Below, in pieces: positions 24,710 to 34,087 of a stretch of DNA of 64,000 nucleotides. Position 1 is the first letter of the stretch. Each line of letters begins with the position of its first letter. The notes beneath the pieces are model-generated. The model did no database searches. It had not been told where the DNA came from and worked only from the letters and a program-made list of their open reading frames with translations. Where the stretch lies: assembly GCF_000807925.1 (NCBI RefSeq), contig NZ_JRVC01000003.1:1-64000 (forward strand). The letters are read 5' to 3'. The stretch comes from Novosphingobium subterraneum (lineage in GTDB: Bacteria; Pseudomonadota; Alphaproteobacteria; Sphingomonadales; Sphingomonadaceae). The translations under genes were made by a program, and so were the position numbers.

Positions 24710-25300
24710 ATGCGAAATGACAAGTTCCACGGTCGAGTCCAGGGTACGGGGCGTATCTGCAATGCCCCCGGCTGCGACGAGCCGGGCGAATTCCGCGCGC
24801 CGGGCGTGCGCTCAGCCGGGTTCGACGGGCCGGGCGATTATCGCTGGTTCTGCCTCGAACACGTGCGGCAGTTCAATTCGGGATATGATTTCTTTGCCGG
24901 AATGACGCCGGAGGAAATCCTGAAGGCACAATCGCCGCTGGCCGGTTGGGAGCGCGAGACCCGGGCGTTCCGGCCCGACGCCGGGATCGACCAGGCGCCG
25001 CGATGGGCGGACTTTGCCGATCCGCTCGAGGCGATCGCCCAGCGCGCCAAGGCGCGGCGGGCCGATCACCAGAAGGCCGCCGACGCGGCGCGGCGCGGGA
25101 TCAGTCCTGACGAGCGCAAGGCCTACGACGCGCTGCATCTGGCCTATGACGCCGATCGGCGGCAGTTGCGGCAGAGCTATTCCGAGCTGGTGCGCAAGTA
25201 TCACCCGGACCGCAACGGCGGCGACCGCACCTTCGAAGGGCGGCTGCAGGAAGTGGTCGAGGCCTACAACCTGCTCAAAGGCAGTGCGCTGTTCGCCTGA
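24710..25300 (+). CDS. J-domain protein (DnaJ-like C-terminal domain)
   Basis: The 196-aa protein has an N-terminal segment with Cys/His (RICNAPGCDEPGEFRAPG, RWFCLEHVRQFN), which resembles a small zinc-binding module. The C-terminal J-domain (about 130-190) has the HPD motif in ELVRKYHPDRNGGDRTFEGR and the FEGRLQEVVEAYNLLKG helix. J-domain proteins stimulate Hsp70 ATPase. The C-terminal placement is common in the alphaproteobacterial group. It is separated by 40 nt from the divergent bolA gene. Confidence 0.85.
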   Translation: MRNDKFHGRVQGTGRICNAPGCDEPGEFRAPGVRSAGFDGPGDYRWFCLEHVRQFNSGYDFFAGMTPEEILKAQSPLAGWERETRAFRPDAGIDQAPRWADFADPLEAIAQRAKARRADHQKAADAARRGISPDERKAYDALHLAYDADRRQLRQSYSELVRKYHPDRNGGDRTFEGRLQEVVEAYNLLKGSALFA

Positions 25301-25359
25301 TTTCCGGGCGCTGAATGACATTTCTCGCGCCAGTCTGGTGACGTCTCGCACAGACTTTT

Positions 25360-25377
25360 CATAGGAAATTTCCTATG
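25360..25377. promoter_or_regulatory. 18-bp perfect palindrome upstream of the amidase gene
   Basis: CATAGGAAATTTCCTATG (25360-25377) is a perfect 18-bp palindrome ending 33 nt before the amidase start codon. This location fits a repressor operator or a 5'-leader hairpin. The AGGA inside could also interact with ribosomes. No known regulator is assigned. Confidence 0.55.
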
Positions 25378-25410
25378 CACTCCATGCCAACAGCGCATGG
25401 AGGCACGGAC

Positions 25411-26253
25411 ATGGCTTACGTCATCAAGAACGGAATCCTCAACGACAACTCCAATCCCGTAAGACAGATCAGATCGCGCAACACCGGCGGCGCCTTTCCG
25501 GCACCGCCCGGAATCGTCGTAATTCACTTTACCGCAGGCGGATCTGCCGCCTCGTCGGCCAACTGGTTCGCTTCGCGGGAAAACACCAATTCATCGGCAC
25601 ACGTGGTCGTCGACCGGGATGGCTCGATCATCCAATGCGTCAACTTCAACGAGGTGGCGTGGCATGCGGGCAAGTCGAGCTGGCGCGGTCTCGCCGGGCT
25701 GAACAAGCATTCCATCGGCATAGAGATCGCCAACTGGGGGGCGCTGCGGGGCGGCGCCAATGGCTGGTACAACGCGGCCGGGCAGAAGGTCGACAATGTG
25801 GTGATGGCGGTCCACCGCAACGGCAATCCCGATGGATCGCGCACGCCGATCGGCTGGGAGGCCTATCCGGCAGCGCAGTTCGAGGCCGTGGTCGCCCTCG
25901 TGCGGGCGCTGCGCGAAGTCTATCCGATTGCGGAGATCGTCGGGCATGACGATATCGCCCCGGTGCGCAAGTCCGATCCCGGCCCGGCGTTCGACATGGT
26001 CCGCTTCCGCCAGCGGGCATTGGGCGGGCGCGACCAGAACGGCGCGAACGTGGGCGTGGTCCGCTCGCCCGGCGGGCTCAACCTGCGCAGCGGTCCGGGC
26101 ACGAACTTCGCCGTGGTCCAGTTGCTGGCTGACGGCAGCAAGGTCATGCCGATGGGCGTGAACGGATCGTGGATCGAGGTCACCACTCTCGATGCGGCGG
26201 GCAAGCCCAGCAAGACCGGTTGGGTGCACAGCCACTATCTTGATCTGGACTGA
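25411..26253 (+). CDS. N-acetylmuramoyl-L-alanine amidase (AmpD-like) with SH3b domain
   Basis: The 280-aa protein has an N-terminal Amidase_2 domain with Zn ligands: His39 (IVVIHFTAG), His in HVVVDRDGSIIQCVNFNEVA then WHAGKSSW, and IVGHDDIAPVRKSDPGPAF. The C-terminal bacterial SH3 domain (about 215-278, GLNLRSGPGTNFAVVQLLAD) binds the wall. There is no signal peptide, so it may act in the cytoplasm on recycled muropeptides, as AmpD does, or use another route out. ATG 25411 has GGAGG 8 nt upstream. Confidence 0.9.
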   Translation: MAYVIKNGILNDNSNPVRQIRSRNTGGAFPAPPGIVVIHFTAGGSAASSANWFASRENTNSSAHVVVDRDGSIIQCVNFNEVAWHAGKSSWRGLAGLNKHSIGIEIANWGALRGGANGWYNAAGQKVDNVVMAVHRNGNPDGSRTPIGWEAYPAAQFEAVVALVRALREVYPIAEIVGHDDIAPVRKSDPGPAFDMVRFRQRALGGRDQNGANVGVVRSPGGLNLRSGPGTNFAVVQLLADGSKVMPMGVNGSWIEVTTLDAAGKPSKTGWVHSHYLDLD

Positions 26254-26286
26254 GGCCAGAAAGGAAGCGGGCGCCTGAAACGAAAC

Positions 26287-26306
26287 GGGGCTCCCGAAGG
26301 AGCCCC
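26287..26306. terminator. Hairpin terminator between the amidase gene and pckA
   Basis: GGGGCTCC (26287-26294), loop CGAA, GGAGCCCC (26299-26306) is a perfect 8-bp stem with a stable tetraloop between two convergent genes. GTTTT follows downstream on the plus strand and GTTTCGTTT on the minus, so it likely ends both transcripts. Confidence 0.8.
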
Positions 26307-26334
26307 GCAGCGTTTTCAGCAGTGGTACCTGCGA

Positions 26335-27939
26335 TCAGGCGGTTACCGGCGCCGCATCGCGGACCGACTGGTCAACGTGTTCGGCGAACTGCTGGAAGTT
26401 GTCGACGAACTTGCGCACGAGTTCCTGCGCGGTCTTGTCGTATTCCTCGGCATCGGCCCATGCCCCGCGCGGATCGAGCAGCTTCGTGTCGACGCCCGGA
26501 ACCTCGACCGGCACTTCGAAGCCGAAGTTCGGGTCCTTCTTGAAGGTGGCGTTGTTCAGGCTGCCATCGAGCGCGGCGTTGAGCAGGGCGCGGGTGGCCT
26601 TGATCGGCATGCGCTTGATGCCTTCCTGCGTGGCCTTGCCGCCCGACCAGCCGGTGTTGACCAGCCAGCACTTCACGCCGCCCTTGGCAATGCGTTCCTT
26701 GAGCAGGTTGCCATAGACCGACGGGTGGCGCGGCATGAACGGCGCGCCGAAGCAGGTGCTGAAGGTGGCTTCCGGCTCGGTCACGCCGATCTCGGTGCCG
26801 GCGACGCGGGCGGTGTAGCCCGAGAGGAAGTGATACATCGCCTGATCGGGCGTGAGGCGCGCGATCGGAGGCAGGACGCCATAGGCATCGGCGGTGAGGA
26901 AGATCAGGTTGGCCGGAACCGGGCCGAGGTTCTTCTCCGAGCAGTTCGGGATGAAGTCGATCGGGTAGGAACCGCGGCTGTTTTCGGCGAGGCGATTGTC
27001 GTCGAGGTCGATCGTGCGGGTGACGGGATCGATCACGACGTTTTCGAGCACGGTGCCGAAGCGCTTGGTGGTGGCGAAGATTTCCGGTTCGGCTTCGGCC
27101 GAGAGGCGGATCATCTTGGCGTAGCAGCCGCCTTCGAAGTTGAACACGGCGGTGTCGGACCAGCCATGCTCGTCATCGCCGATGAGCGTGCGCGAAGCAT
27201 CGGCCGACAGCGTGGTCTTGCCGGTGCCGGACAGGCCGAAGAACACGGCAGTCTTGCCATCAGGACCGACGTTGGCCGAGCAGTGCATCGGCATGACGCC
27301 CTTGGTCGGCAGCAGGTAATTGAGGATGCCGAACACCGACTTCTTCATTTCACCCGCATAGGGGGTGCCGCCGATCAGGATCAGCTTCTCGGTGAAGTTG
27401 ACCGCGATCACGGTTTCGCTGCGGCTGCCATGGCGTTCCGGATCAGCACGGAAGCTCGGCAGGTCGATGATGGTGTATTCCGGCACGAACGAGGCCAGCT
27501 CGTCAGTGGTCGGGCGGACCAGCAGGGTGCGGATGAAAAGGTTGTGCCAGGCGAATTCGTTGATGACGCGGACGTTGACGCGGTGTTCGGGCTGCGAGCC
27601 GCCGAACAGATCGGCCACGTAGAGGCGGTCCTTTTCACCCAGGGCCTTGATGAAATCGGCCTTGAGCGCGGCGAAGTGCTCCGGCGTCATGGGCACGTTG
27701 GTCTTGCCCCACCACACGGTGTTCTCGGTCTCGGCGTCGCGGACGATGAACTTGTCCTTGGCGGATCGGCCGGTGTGCTTGCCGGTCTCGACCACGAGCG
27801 GACCATCGACGCAGAGCAGGCCTTCACCGTTGCGGACGGCGTGTTCGACCAGAGGCGCGGTGCCGAGGTTGGCGAACAGCTCTGCCGGTTCGGGATAGCC
27901 CTGGCTGGCGAGGGACACGTTCAGGCTGGTATCGGACAC
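26335..27939 (-). CDS. pckA: Phosphoenolpyruvate carboxykinase (ATP)
   Basis: Converts oxaloacetate and ATP to PEP, the entry to gluconeogenesis. The 534 aa carry the PEPCK signature ([20 protein letters not shown]), the P-loop [20 protein letters not shown] and DDEHGWSD for Mn/ATP, and the [12 protein letters not shown] block. The start is a GTG at 27939 after GGGAGG. It is divergent from chvI across 242 bp. In rhizobia ChvI/ExoS-type regulation and PTS(Ntr)-like components affect pckA, and that neighbourhood is kept here. Confidence 0.96.
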   Translation of the reverse strand: MSDTSLNVSLASQGYPEPAELFANLGTAPLVEHAVRNGEGLLCVDGPLVVETGKHTGRSAKDKFIVRDAETENTVWWGKTNVPMTPEHFAALKADFIKALGEKDRLYVADLFGGSQPEHRVNVRVINEFAWHNLFIRTLLVRPTTDELASFVPEYTIIDLPSFRADPERHGSRSETVIAVNFTEKLILIGGTPYAGEMKKSVFGILNYLLPTKGVMPMHCSANVGPDGKTAVFFGLSGTGKTTLSADASRTLIGDDEHGWSDTAVFNFEGGCYAKMIRLSAEAEPEIFATTKRFGTVLENVVIDPVTRTIDLDDNRLAENSRGSYPIDFIPNCSEKNLGPVPANLIFLTADAYGVLPPIARLTPDQAMYHFLSGYTARVAGTEIGVTEPEATFSTCFGAPFMPRHPSVYGNLLKERIAKGGVKCWLVNTGWSGGKATQEGIKRMPIKATRALLNAALDGSLNNATFKKDPNFGFEVPVEVPGVDTKLLDPRGAWADAEEYDKTAQELVRKFVDNFQQFAEHVDQSVRDAAPVTA

Positions 27940-28181
27940 TTGGGGCCTCCCGTTGGTGGCGCTTTGGACAGAGATTTGCCCGCTTGCGCACGGATTGCGA
28001 ATACGAATGCGCTGATTCTCGACCTGCGCATAGTCACCTGCGTTTGCTGCGTCAAATGACACGCGGCAACGAAGTTTTTTTGCGCATCAGGTTGCGTTCC
28101 ATGCAACTGGGAATGCTGCAGTGCAGCGGCATTTGCGCTTGAAGTTGCAAGCTTTGCGTCGGCCCGGTATCGCTCGAAACC

Positions 28182-28937
28182 ATGGCCACGCCGCAACCGC
28201 CTCGCGCCGAAAGTGCAGACCTGCCGCGCACGATCGCGCTTGTGGACGACGACCGCAATATCCTGACGACTGTTTCGATCGCACTGCAGACCGAGGGCTT
28301 CGCCACGCGGCTCTACAATGATGGCGACGCGGCCCTGAAGGCGCTGCTCGACAATCCGCCGGATCTGGCTGTGTGCGACATCAAGATGCCACGCATGGAC
28401 GGGCTGGAGTTGCTGCGCCGGCTTCGCGAGAAGAGCGATCTGCCTGTCATCTTCTTGACGAGCAAGGACGACGAGGCCGACGAAGCGCTCGGCCTGTCGA
28501 TGGGGGCCGACGATTATATCGCCAAACCGTTCAGCCAGCGATTGCTCGTAGCGCGGATAAAGGCGATTTTGCGGCGCAGCGAAATCGTGCGGCGCGAGGC
28601 GGCCGAACAGGAGGCGGACAGCGAACCCTTGCCCGAGCCGATCCGTCGCGGGCGACTGGTCATGGATCCGGCGCGCCATGCGGTGACCTGGGAGGGTGAG
28701 CCCGTTTCGCTTACGGTGACCGAGTTCCTGATCCTTGAAGCGCTGGCAATCAGGCCGGGCGTGGTGAAGACGCGCAACCAGCTGATGGATGCGGCCTATC
28801 ACGATGACGTGTTCGTCGACGACCGCACGATCGACAGCCATATCAAGCGCCTGAGGCGCAAGTTCCGCGCGGTGGACGGCGAGTTCGGGGCGATCGAGAC
28901 GCTCTACGGCGCCGGTTACAGTTTTGCCGAAGACTGA
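28182..28937 (+). CDS. chvI: Two-component response regulator ChvI
   Basis: The 251-aa OmpR-family regulator has a receiver domain (about 18-135) with the phospho-acceptor Asp in [20 protein letters not shown] and Lys in DDYIAKPFS. The C-terminal winged-helix domain (about 150-250) carries [20 protein letters not shown] and [20 protein letters not shown]. It matches ChvI of alphaproteobacteria, which controls envelope and acid-stress genes. It sits in the conserved chvI-chvG-hprK-EIIA-HPr order. Confidence 0.92.
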   Translation: MATPQPPRAESADLPRTIALVDDDRNILTTVSIALQTEGFATRLYNDGDAALKALLDNPPDLAVCDIKMPRMDGLELLRRLREKSDLPVIFLTSKDDEADEALGLSMGADDYIAKPFSQRLLVARIKAILRRSEIVRREAAEQEADSEPLPEPIRRGRLVMDPARHAVTWEGEPVSLTVTEFLILEALAIRPGVVKTRNQLMDAAYHDDVFVDDRTIDSHIKRLRRKFRAVDGEFGAIETLYGAGYSFAED

Positions 28938-30513
28938 CGGCAATGTTCAGCCGGGTTTGCGTCGGCGGCGCCTGCGGACGCTGTGGCGCATCCGCGGCGT
29001 CTCGCTGACCACCCGTATCCTGTTCGTCAACGTCATTGCCCTGGCGCTGCTTGCGGGCGGGTTCTTCTATCTCGACAGCTATCGGACCCAGCTGATCGAG
29101 GAGCGGTTCAAGCTGGCCCGGGCCGAGGCGGAGATCGCCGCCGATGCTCTGGACGGGGCGAAGATGGCGCAGCGCAAGGAATTGCTGGCGCGGATCGGCA
29201 CGGATCAGGTGTTGCGCTTGCGGCTCTATGATCCTGAAAGCCAGTTGCTGGCCGACAGCTTCGCTCTGGCGCCCCCATCCTTCGCGCTGATCAATCCCGA
29301 GACCGAGCCCTGGTACCAGAAGGCGGCGCGACTACTGGACCGGGGCGTGGACTTCATCGTCAACGCGCCGACAGTGGAGCGTTACAGCGATACCTCCGAG
29401 CGGCCGGCCGGGAGCTGGCCCGAGATCCAGGCGGCGCGGCAGTCGGGGCGGACGGAAGTGTACCTGCGCTATGCCCCCGACCGCACCCCCGTGATCACGG
29501 CGGCGACCCCGGTGGGTGACAAGGGCGAGGTGCTGCTGACCTTGCGCAATGCGCTCGACGTGACGCAATCGGTGCGTGATGCCCGCCAGACGCTGGTGAT
29601 CATCATCGGCATCGCGCTGCTGCTGTCGGTCCAGCTCTCGCTGTTTCTGGCGCGGACGATCGTGCAGCCGCTGCGGGCGCTGGTGCGGGCGGCGGTGCGC
29701 GTGCGGCTGGGGCGCGAGCGCGAGGTGGTGGTGCCGCGCCTGCCCGATCGTGGCGACGAGATCGGCCTGCTGGCGCGCGCGGTTTCGGACATGACCACGG
29801 CCTTGCGCCAGCGGATCGACGCCGTGGAAAGCTTTGCCGCCGACGTTGCACACGAGCTCAAGAACCCGCTCGCCTCGCTTTCCAGCGCGCTCGAGACGAT
29901 GGAGCGGGTTGAGGAACCGGCACTGCGCCGCCAGCTTTCGGACATTGCCGCGCATGATGTGCAGCGGATCGACCGCCTGATTACCGAGATCGCGGACGCG
30001 AGCCGGATCGATGCGGAGCTGAGCCGCGCGACCTTTGTCGCGGTGGACCTCGCCTTGCTGGCCTCTCAGGTGGTGGGCGCGCGCGATGTGCGGGCCAGCG
30101 CCACCGTACCGATCAGGATGGTGCAGCTGGACGGCGAGACGACCGTGCCGGGCGACGCCGCGCGGCTGGAGCGCGTGCTGGAGAACCTGCTCGACAACGC
30201 GGTCTCGTTCTCGCCGACGGGTGGCTGCGTCGACGTCAAGGTCTGGGGCGACGGGGACTGGGCGCATATTGCGGTAAGCGATCAGGGCCCGGGCGTGCCC
30301 GTGGCGGAACGGGACAAGGTGTTCGAGCGGTTCCATTCGGTGCGGCCGGCCGAAGAGGCGTTCGGCGCGCACAGCGGCCTTGGCCTTGCCATCGCACGGA
30401 CGATTGCCGAGGCCCATGACGGCACGCTGACGATCCATGATCGGCCCGATGGCAAGGCCGGGGCCTACTTCCTGCTGAGCATTCCCCTCGCGGTCGAGGA
30501 GGAAGCGGAGTGA
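28924..30513 (+). CDS. chvG: Sensor histidine kinase ChvG
   Basis: The 529-aa inner-membrane kinase has TM1 (about 31-52), a periplasmic sensor domain, TM2 (about 222-242), HAMP (about 245-300), the phospho-His in [20 protein letters not shown] and the ATP-binding N box [15 protein letters not shown] with [16 protein letters not shown]. The TTG start at 28924 overlaps chvI by 14 nt. An in-frame TTG at 28957 is a possible alternative. It forms the ChvG/ChvI pair with the preceding gene. Confidence 0.92.
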   Translation: MPKTDGNVQPGLRRRRLRTLWRIRGVSLTTRILFVNVIALALLAGGFFYLDSYRTQLIEERFKLARAEAEIAADALDGAKMAQRKELLARIGTDQVLRLRLYDPESQLLADSFALAPPSFALINPETEPWYQKAARLLDRGVDFIVNAPTVERYSDTSERPAGSWPEIQAARQSGRTEVYLRYAPDRTPVITAATPVGDKGEVLLTLRNALDVTQSVRDARQTLVIIIGIALLLSVQLSLFLARTIVQPLRALVRAAVRVRLGREREVVVPRLPDRGDEIGLLARAVSDMTTALRQRIDAVESFAADVAHELKNPLASLSSALETMERVEEPALRRQLSDIAAHDVQRIDRLITEIADASRIDAELSRATFVAVDLALLASQVVGARDVRASATVPIRMVQLDGETTVPGDAARLERVLENLLDNAVSFSPTGGCVDVKVWGDGDWAHIAVSDQGPGVPVAERDKVFERFHSVRPAEEAFGAHSGLGLAIARTIAEAHDGTLTIHDRPDGKAGAYFLLSIPLAVEEEAE

Positions 30514-30935
30514 GCCGGGCAATGCAACTGACCTGCGTGGCGATTGGCGGGAGGGGCCTGCTGATCGCTGGAGCGCCGGGGACGGGCAAGTCGAGTCTCG
30601 CACTGGCGCTGATCGATCGCGGGGCAGTGCTGGTCGGCGACGATGGGGTGATGGTGGAAGCTAAGGAGGGGCACCTGATCGTTGCCGCACATCCCAATAC
30701 GGTCGGCAAGCTGGAAGTGCGCAACCTTGGTATTCTTGATTTTCCCGTCTCGGCGCCGGTCCCCGCTGCATTGCTCGTGCAACTGGACAGCACCGCACCG
30801 CGGTTCATCGAGCAGGCGCAAGCGTATGAAATGGAAGGGATAAGAATTCCTTGCGTGGCACTCTGGCCGGAGTCGCCGGTGCTGCCGCTGCGCGCGGAGC
30901 TGGCGCTTGCCCGCTATGGGTTGACGTTTTCCTGA
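30510..30935 (+). CDS. hprK: HPr kinase/phosphorylase, short form
   Basis: This 141-aa HPr(Ser) kinase lacks the N-terminal domain, as is normal in alphaproteobacteria. The Walker A motif is in LLIAGAPGTGKSSLALALID, followed by GAVLVGDDGVMVEAK and the HprK signature region LEVRNLGILDFPV. The GTG start overlaps the chvG stop (GTGA). It should phosphorylate the HPr encoded about 1.9 kb downstream and link carbon/nitrogen status to ChvG/ChvI. Confidence 0.9.
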   Translation: MSRAMQLTCVAIGGRGLLIAGAPGTGKSSLALALIDRGAVLVGDDGVMVEAKEGHLIVAAHPNTVGKLEVRNLGILDFPVSAPVPAALLVQLDSTAPRFIEQAQAYEMEGIRIPCVALWPESPVLPLRAELALARYGLTFS

Positions 30936-30998
30936 TTGGGGACAGGTCCATTTTGCGGACTTTCCAAGCGTGCGGCAAAGGCGCAAAGCGGGCTTCCG

Positions 30999-31931
30999 AT
31001 GGCGCAAGACTCAAGCTCTCCAGGCTCCGGCCCTCAGCGCATTCTCCTCGTCACCGGCTTGCTCGGCGCGGGGAAGACGACCGCGCTGCGCACGCTGGAG
31101 GATCTGGGCTGGGAGGCGATCGACAACTTCCCGATCCGCCTGCTCGATCGCCTGCTCGAAACCGAACCGGGATCGGCGCGGATGGAATCGGGCGCGCCCA
31201 TGGCGATCGGCTTCGATACCCGCACGCGGGGGTTCGATCCGGCCAGGACGATCCAACTGGTCAAGAAGCTCTCGCAGCGGAAGGACATCGAAGTCACCAC
31301 CCTGTTCCTCGATTGTGGCGGGGCTGAACTCGAGCGGCGCTACAACGAAACCCGCCGCCGCCACCCGATGAGCGAGGACAAGCCGGCCTCGACCGGGATC
31401 ATGGCCGAGCGCGAACTGCTCGAGCCGCTGCGACGCTGGGCCGATGTGGTGATCTCGACCACCAGCTTCACCTCGAACGACCTGCAGCAGGCGATTCGCG
31501 ACCAGTTCGGCGATGTGACCGCCTCTGCACCGACGCTGACGATCAGCAGCTTCGGCTTTTCGCGGGGCACGCCGCCGCTCGCTGATCTGGTGTTCGACAT
31601 GCGGTTTCTTGCCAACCCGCACTGGGTGGACGAACTGCGGCCGCAGACCGGGCAGGACCCGGCGGTGGGGGACTTTATCCGGCAGGACCCTGCTTTTGCC
31701 GAGACTTTCCAACGGATTCGCGATCTGCTGCTGCTGCTGCTTCCGCGCTATCGCCAACAGGGCAAGGCATATGTCCACGTGGCATTTGGCTGTACCGGCG
31801 GCAAGCATCGCTCGGTGTTCATGGCCGAGCAGATCGCTTCAGCCTTGCGCGCGGAAGGATTTTCACCCACATTGCTGCATCGCAACCTCGCGTCGCGCGC
31901 GGCCGATCTGCTTGAAGGTCGGAAAGCTTGA
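30999..31931 (+). CDS. rapZ: RNase adapter RapZ
   Basis: P-loop nucleotide-binding protein (310 aa), YvcJ/RapZ family. The Walker A motif is in RILLVTGLLGAGKTTALRTL. Conserved blocks are GWEAIDNFPIRLLDRLL, AIGFDTRTRGFDP, ELERRYNETRRRHPM and the C-terminal VHVAFGCTGGKHRSVFMAEQ. In enterobacteria RapZ controls glmS through small RNA decay. The role in alphaproteobacteria is less clear. ATG 30999 is preferred. A TTG at 30936 would add 21 residues with no supporting motif. Confidence 0.93.
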   Translation: MAQDSSSPGSGPQRILLVTGLLGAGKTTALRTLEDLGWEAIDNFPIRLLDRLLETEPGSARMESGAPMAIGFDTRTRGFDPARTIQLVKKLSQRKDIEVTTLFLDCGGAELERRYNETRRRHPMSEDKPASTGIMAERELLEPLRRWADVVISTTSFTSNDLQQAIRDQFGDVTASAPTLTISSFGFSRGTPPLADLVFDMRFLANPHWVDELRPQTGQDPAVGDFIRQDPAFAETFQRIRDLLLLLLPRYRQQGKAYVHVAFGCTGGKHRSVFMAEQIASALRAEGFSPTLLHRNLASRAADLLEGRKA

Positions 31932-32082
31932 GACAGCGGGGGATAACAAGGATGGGCGGGGCAGCACTGGAAGCCATGCGTTTTGATTCCCAGTCGTCTT
32001 GCGCGCCCTGCAATCCTGCCAAGCTCGCGTTCATCGCCAGCAGTGCAGATTGCCCGGCCGCACTTCGGAGCCTGCCCCTTTC

Positions 32083-32487
32083 ATGATCGGTCTTATTCTG
32101 GTTACCCACGGCGCTCTCGCCGACGAGTTCATCCATGCGATGGAGCATGTCGTCGGCCGGCAAAGCGACGTGATCGGCGTGTGCATCGGTCCCAACGATG
32201 ACATGGAGAAGCGCCGCAAGGAGATCGCCGACGCGATTCGGCGCGTCGATAGCGGCGAAGGCGTGATCATCCTGACCGACCTGTTCGGTGGAACGCCCTC
32301 GAATCTTGCGATCTCGCTGATGCAGGCGGGGCGCGTCGAAGTGATTGCCGGGATCAACCTGCCCATGCTGATCCGCCTCGCAAAGGCGCGCAATTGCATG
32401 GGTGTAAAGGAAGCGACAGCCGCCGCGCGCGATGCGGGGCGGAATTACATAACGATCGCTTCGGAATTCTTAGGGCAGGATGCATGA
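32083..32487 (+). CDS. PTS EIIA component, mannose type
   Basis: The 134-aa EIIA(Man)-like protein has its active-site His in VTHGALADEFIHAMEHVVG and a DLFGGTPSNLAISLM motif. It lies next to HPr and HprK, with no sugar-specific IIB/IIC nearby, so it is a regulatory PTS branch rather than a transporter part. Enzyme I is not in this window. The 151 bp before it, after rapZ, shows no clear terminator. Confidence 0.9.
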   Translation: MIGLILVTHGALADEFIHAMEHVVGRQSDVIGVCIGPNDDMEKRRKEIADAIRRVDSGEGVIILTDLFGGTPSNLAISLMQAGRVEVIAGINLPMLIRLAKARNCMGVKEATAAARDAGRNYITIASEFLGQDA

Positions 32488-32488
32488 G

Positions 32489-32785
32489 ATGGCTGAACAG
32501 GGTTACGTCACCCGGGAGACAGTAACGATCGTCAACCAGCGCGGCCTCCATGCACGTGCCAGCGCCAAGTTCGTCAACGCGGTGGCCAAGCTGCCTGCCG
32601 GGTTCGAGGTGACCGTGGCCAAGGACGGCACCGATGCCGCCGGGGCTTCCATCCTGGGGTTGATGATGCTGGGCGCGGCGAAGGGCGATACGGTGGATGT
32701 GAGCGTAGCTGGCCCTGAAGGCGAGGCAGACGCGATCCTGATGAAGCTGACCGGCCTGATCAAGGACGGCTTCGGCGAAGACTAA
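32489..32785 (+). CDS. ptsH: Phosphocarrier protein HPr
   Basis: The 98-aa HPr has the phospho-His motif IVNQRGLHARASAKFV (His at about residue 19) and a Ser region AGASILGLMMLGAAKGDTVD, where the HprK-phosphorylated Ser normally lies. I chose ATG 32489 because AGGA lies 8 nt upstream. The earlier ATG 32480 overlaps the EIIA stop and adds three residues. It completes the regulatory PTS set here with hprK and EIIA. Confidence 0.9.
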   Translation: MAEQGYVTRETVTIVNQRGLHARASAKFVNAVAKLPAGFEVTVAKDGTDAAGASILGLMMLGAAKGDTVDVSVAGPEGEADAILMKLTGLIKDGFGED

Positions 32786-32823
32786 CGGTTGCTGCGACCC
32801 GCTCAGTCGCGCATGGGGATGCC

Positions 32824-33627
32824 ATGACGCGCAAGATCATCACCGGCTATTCCAACCCGACGGTAAAGTTCGTCCGCTCCCTGCGCGAGAAGAAGCACCG
32901 GCGGCGCGAGCGCAAGTTCCTGGCCGAGGGGCTGCGCCTGCTGACCGATGCGCGTGAGGGGGGGCGACTGCCGGAAATCCTGCTCATGGCGCAAGGGCGC
33001 GAAGGGCACCCTCTGCTTGACGAGCTTGAGGCGAATGTCGCCCGCGCCGGCGGCGATGTGATCGAGCTGCCGCTGGACATCCTGGCCAAGGTGACCGGCA
33101 AGGAAAATCCGCAGGCAGTTGCGGGGGTGTTTGCCGAGTGGGACACTTCGATCGATCTGATCGATCGCAATGCCGCGCCGATCTGGCTGGTTGCGCACGC
33201 CATGCGAGATCCCGGCAATCTTGGCACGATGCTGCGCACGGCGGACGCGGTGGGGGCAGGCGGGCTGATCCTGATCGACGATTGCGTGGATCCGTTCTCG
33301 GTCGAAGCCGTGCGGGCGAGCATGGGCGCGATCTTTACCGAGCGGCTGGCGCAGGCCCGGTGGGACGAGTTCATCGCCTGGTTGCGGCAGGGCAAGGGGC
33401 AACTCGTGGCGGCATCCTTGCGCGAGGCGGTGCCCTATCGTGGTGCGGCCTATGCCAGCCCATGCTTCGTGATGGTCGGCAACGAATCGCGTGGGCTGCC
33501 TGAAGATTACGAGATGGCCTGCGACTTGCGCGTGACCATGCCGATGAAGGGGCGCGCGGACAGCCTGAACGCGGCAGTGGCAGGGGCTGTGCTGGCCTAC
33601 GAAGTACTTGCCAGCCTGCCTGAATAA
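32824..33627 (+). CDS. SpoU/TrmH family RNA 2'-O-methyltransferase
   Basis: The 267-aa SPOUT methyltransferase has an N-terminal substrate-binding domain (NPTVKFVRSLREKKHRRRER, KFLAEGLRLLTDAREGGRLP). The knotted SAM domain carries RDPGNLGTMLRTADAVGAGG (motif 1), VEAVRASMGAIFTER, FVMVGNESRGLPEDYE (motif 2) and MKGRADSLNAAVAGAVLAYE (motif 3). It is probably a 2'-O-methylase of 23S rRNA or tRNA. The target is not resolved. Confidence 0.9.
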   Translation: MTRKIITGYSNPTVKFVRSLREKKHRRRERKFLAEGLRLLTDAREGGRLPEILLMAQGREGHPLLDELEANVARAGGDVIELPLDILAKVTGKENPQAVAGVFAEWDTSIDLIDRNAAPIWLVAHAMRDPGNLGTMLRTADAVGAGGLILIDDCVDPFSVEAVRASMGAIFTERLAQARWDEFIAWLRQGKGQLVAASLREAVPYRGAAYASPCFVMVGNESRGLPEDYEMACDLRVTMPMKGRADSLNAAVAGAVLAYEVLASLPE

Positions 33628-33670
33628 CCACGTACCAACCGGTTAATCGCACGCTCAGTCGCGCGGGAGC

Positions 33671-34087
33671 ATGGGTAGCCTCATGCGCTCTACTCTCGCC
33701 TTTCTCGCGGTTTCGGCCTCGCTCCTGGCGGGTTGCGCCACTGCGCCTTCGGGTAGTGCGGGGCTGGCCGGTACGGCTTGGACGATCCTGAGCGTGGATG
33801 GGGCCGCGCCGGTTGCGCCCGAGAAGGCCACCTTGAAGTTCGAGGACGGGCGGCTGAGCGCAAGCGTCGGCTGCAACGGCATCGGCGGCGACTATCGCGT
33901 CGATGGGCAGAGGTTGGTCGCTGGCCCGCTCATGGCGACGCGGATGTTCTGCGAGGGTCCGGTGTGGCAACAGGAGGAGGCGGTCAACGCATTGCTATCT
34001 GCCGCACCCGAGATCGAGCGCCGCGGACGGACGATGCGGTTGGTGTCCGGCGGACATGCGCTCGACCTCGAGCTGACGACCGGCTGA
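33671..34087 (+). CDS. META-domain (HslJ-like) lipoprotein
   Basis: The 138-aa lipoprotein has the lipobox LLAGC (about residues 18-22), then a META domain: GLAGTAWTILSVDGAAPVAP, ATLKFEDGRLSASVGCNGIG and GDYRVDGQRLVAGPLMATRM. The conserved GCNG motif is present. Related HslJ proteins are heat-shock or novobiocin-tolerance factors, but no biochemical role is proven. ATG 33683 (MRSTLAFLAVSASL) is an alternative start. Confidence 0.85.
   Translation: MGSLMRSTLAFLAVSASLLAGCATAPSGSAGLAGTAWTILSVDGAAPVAPEKATLKFEDGRLSASVGCNGIGGDYRVDGQRLVAGPLMATRMFCEGPVWQQEEAVNALLSAAPEIERRGRTMRLVSGGHALDLELTTG

Noticed and set aside
25411..26253. Amidase as a phage lysin in a prophage
   Set aside because: No phage genes, holin, integrase or attachment repeats surround it, and GC and codon use match the neighbours.
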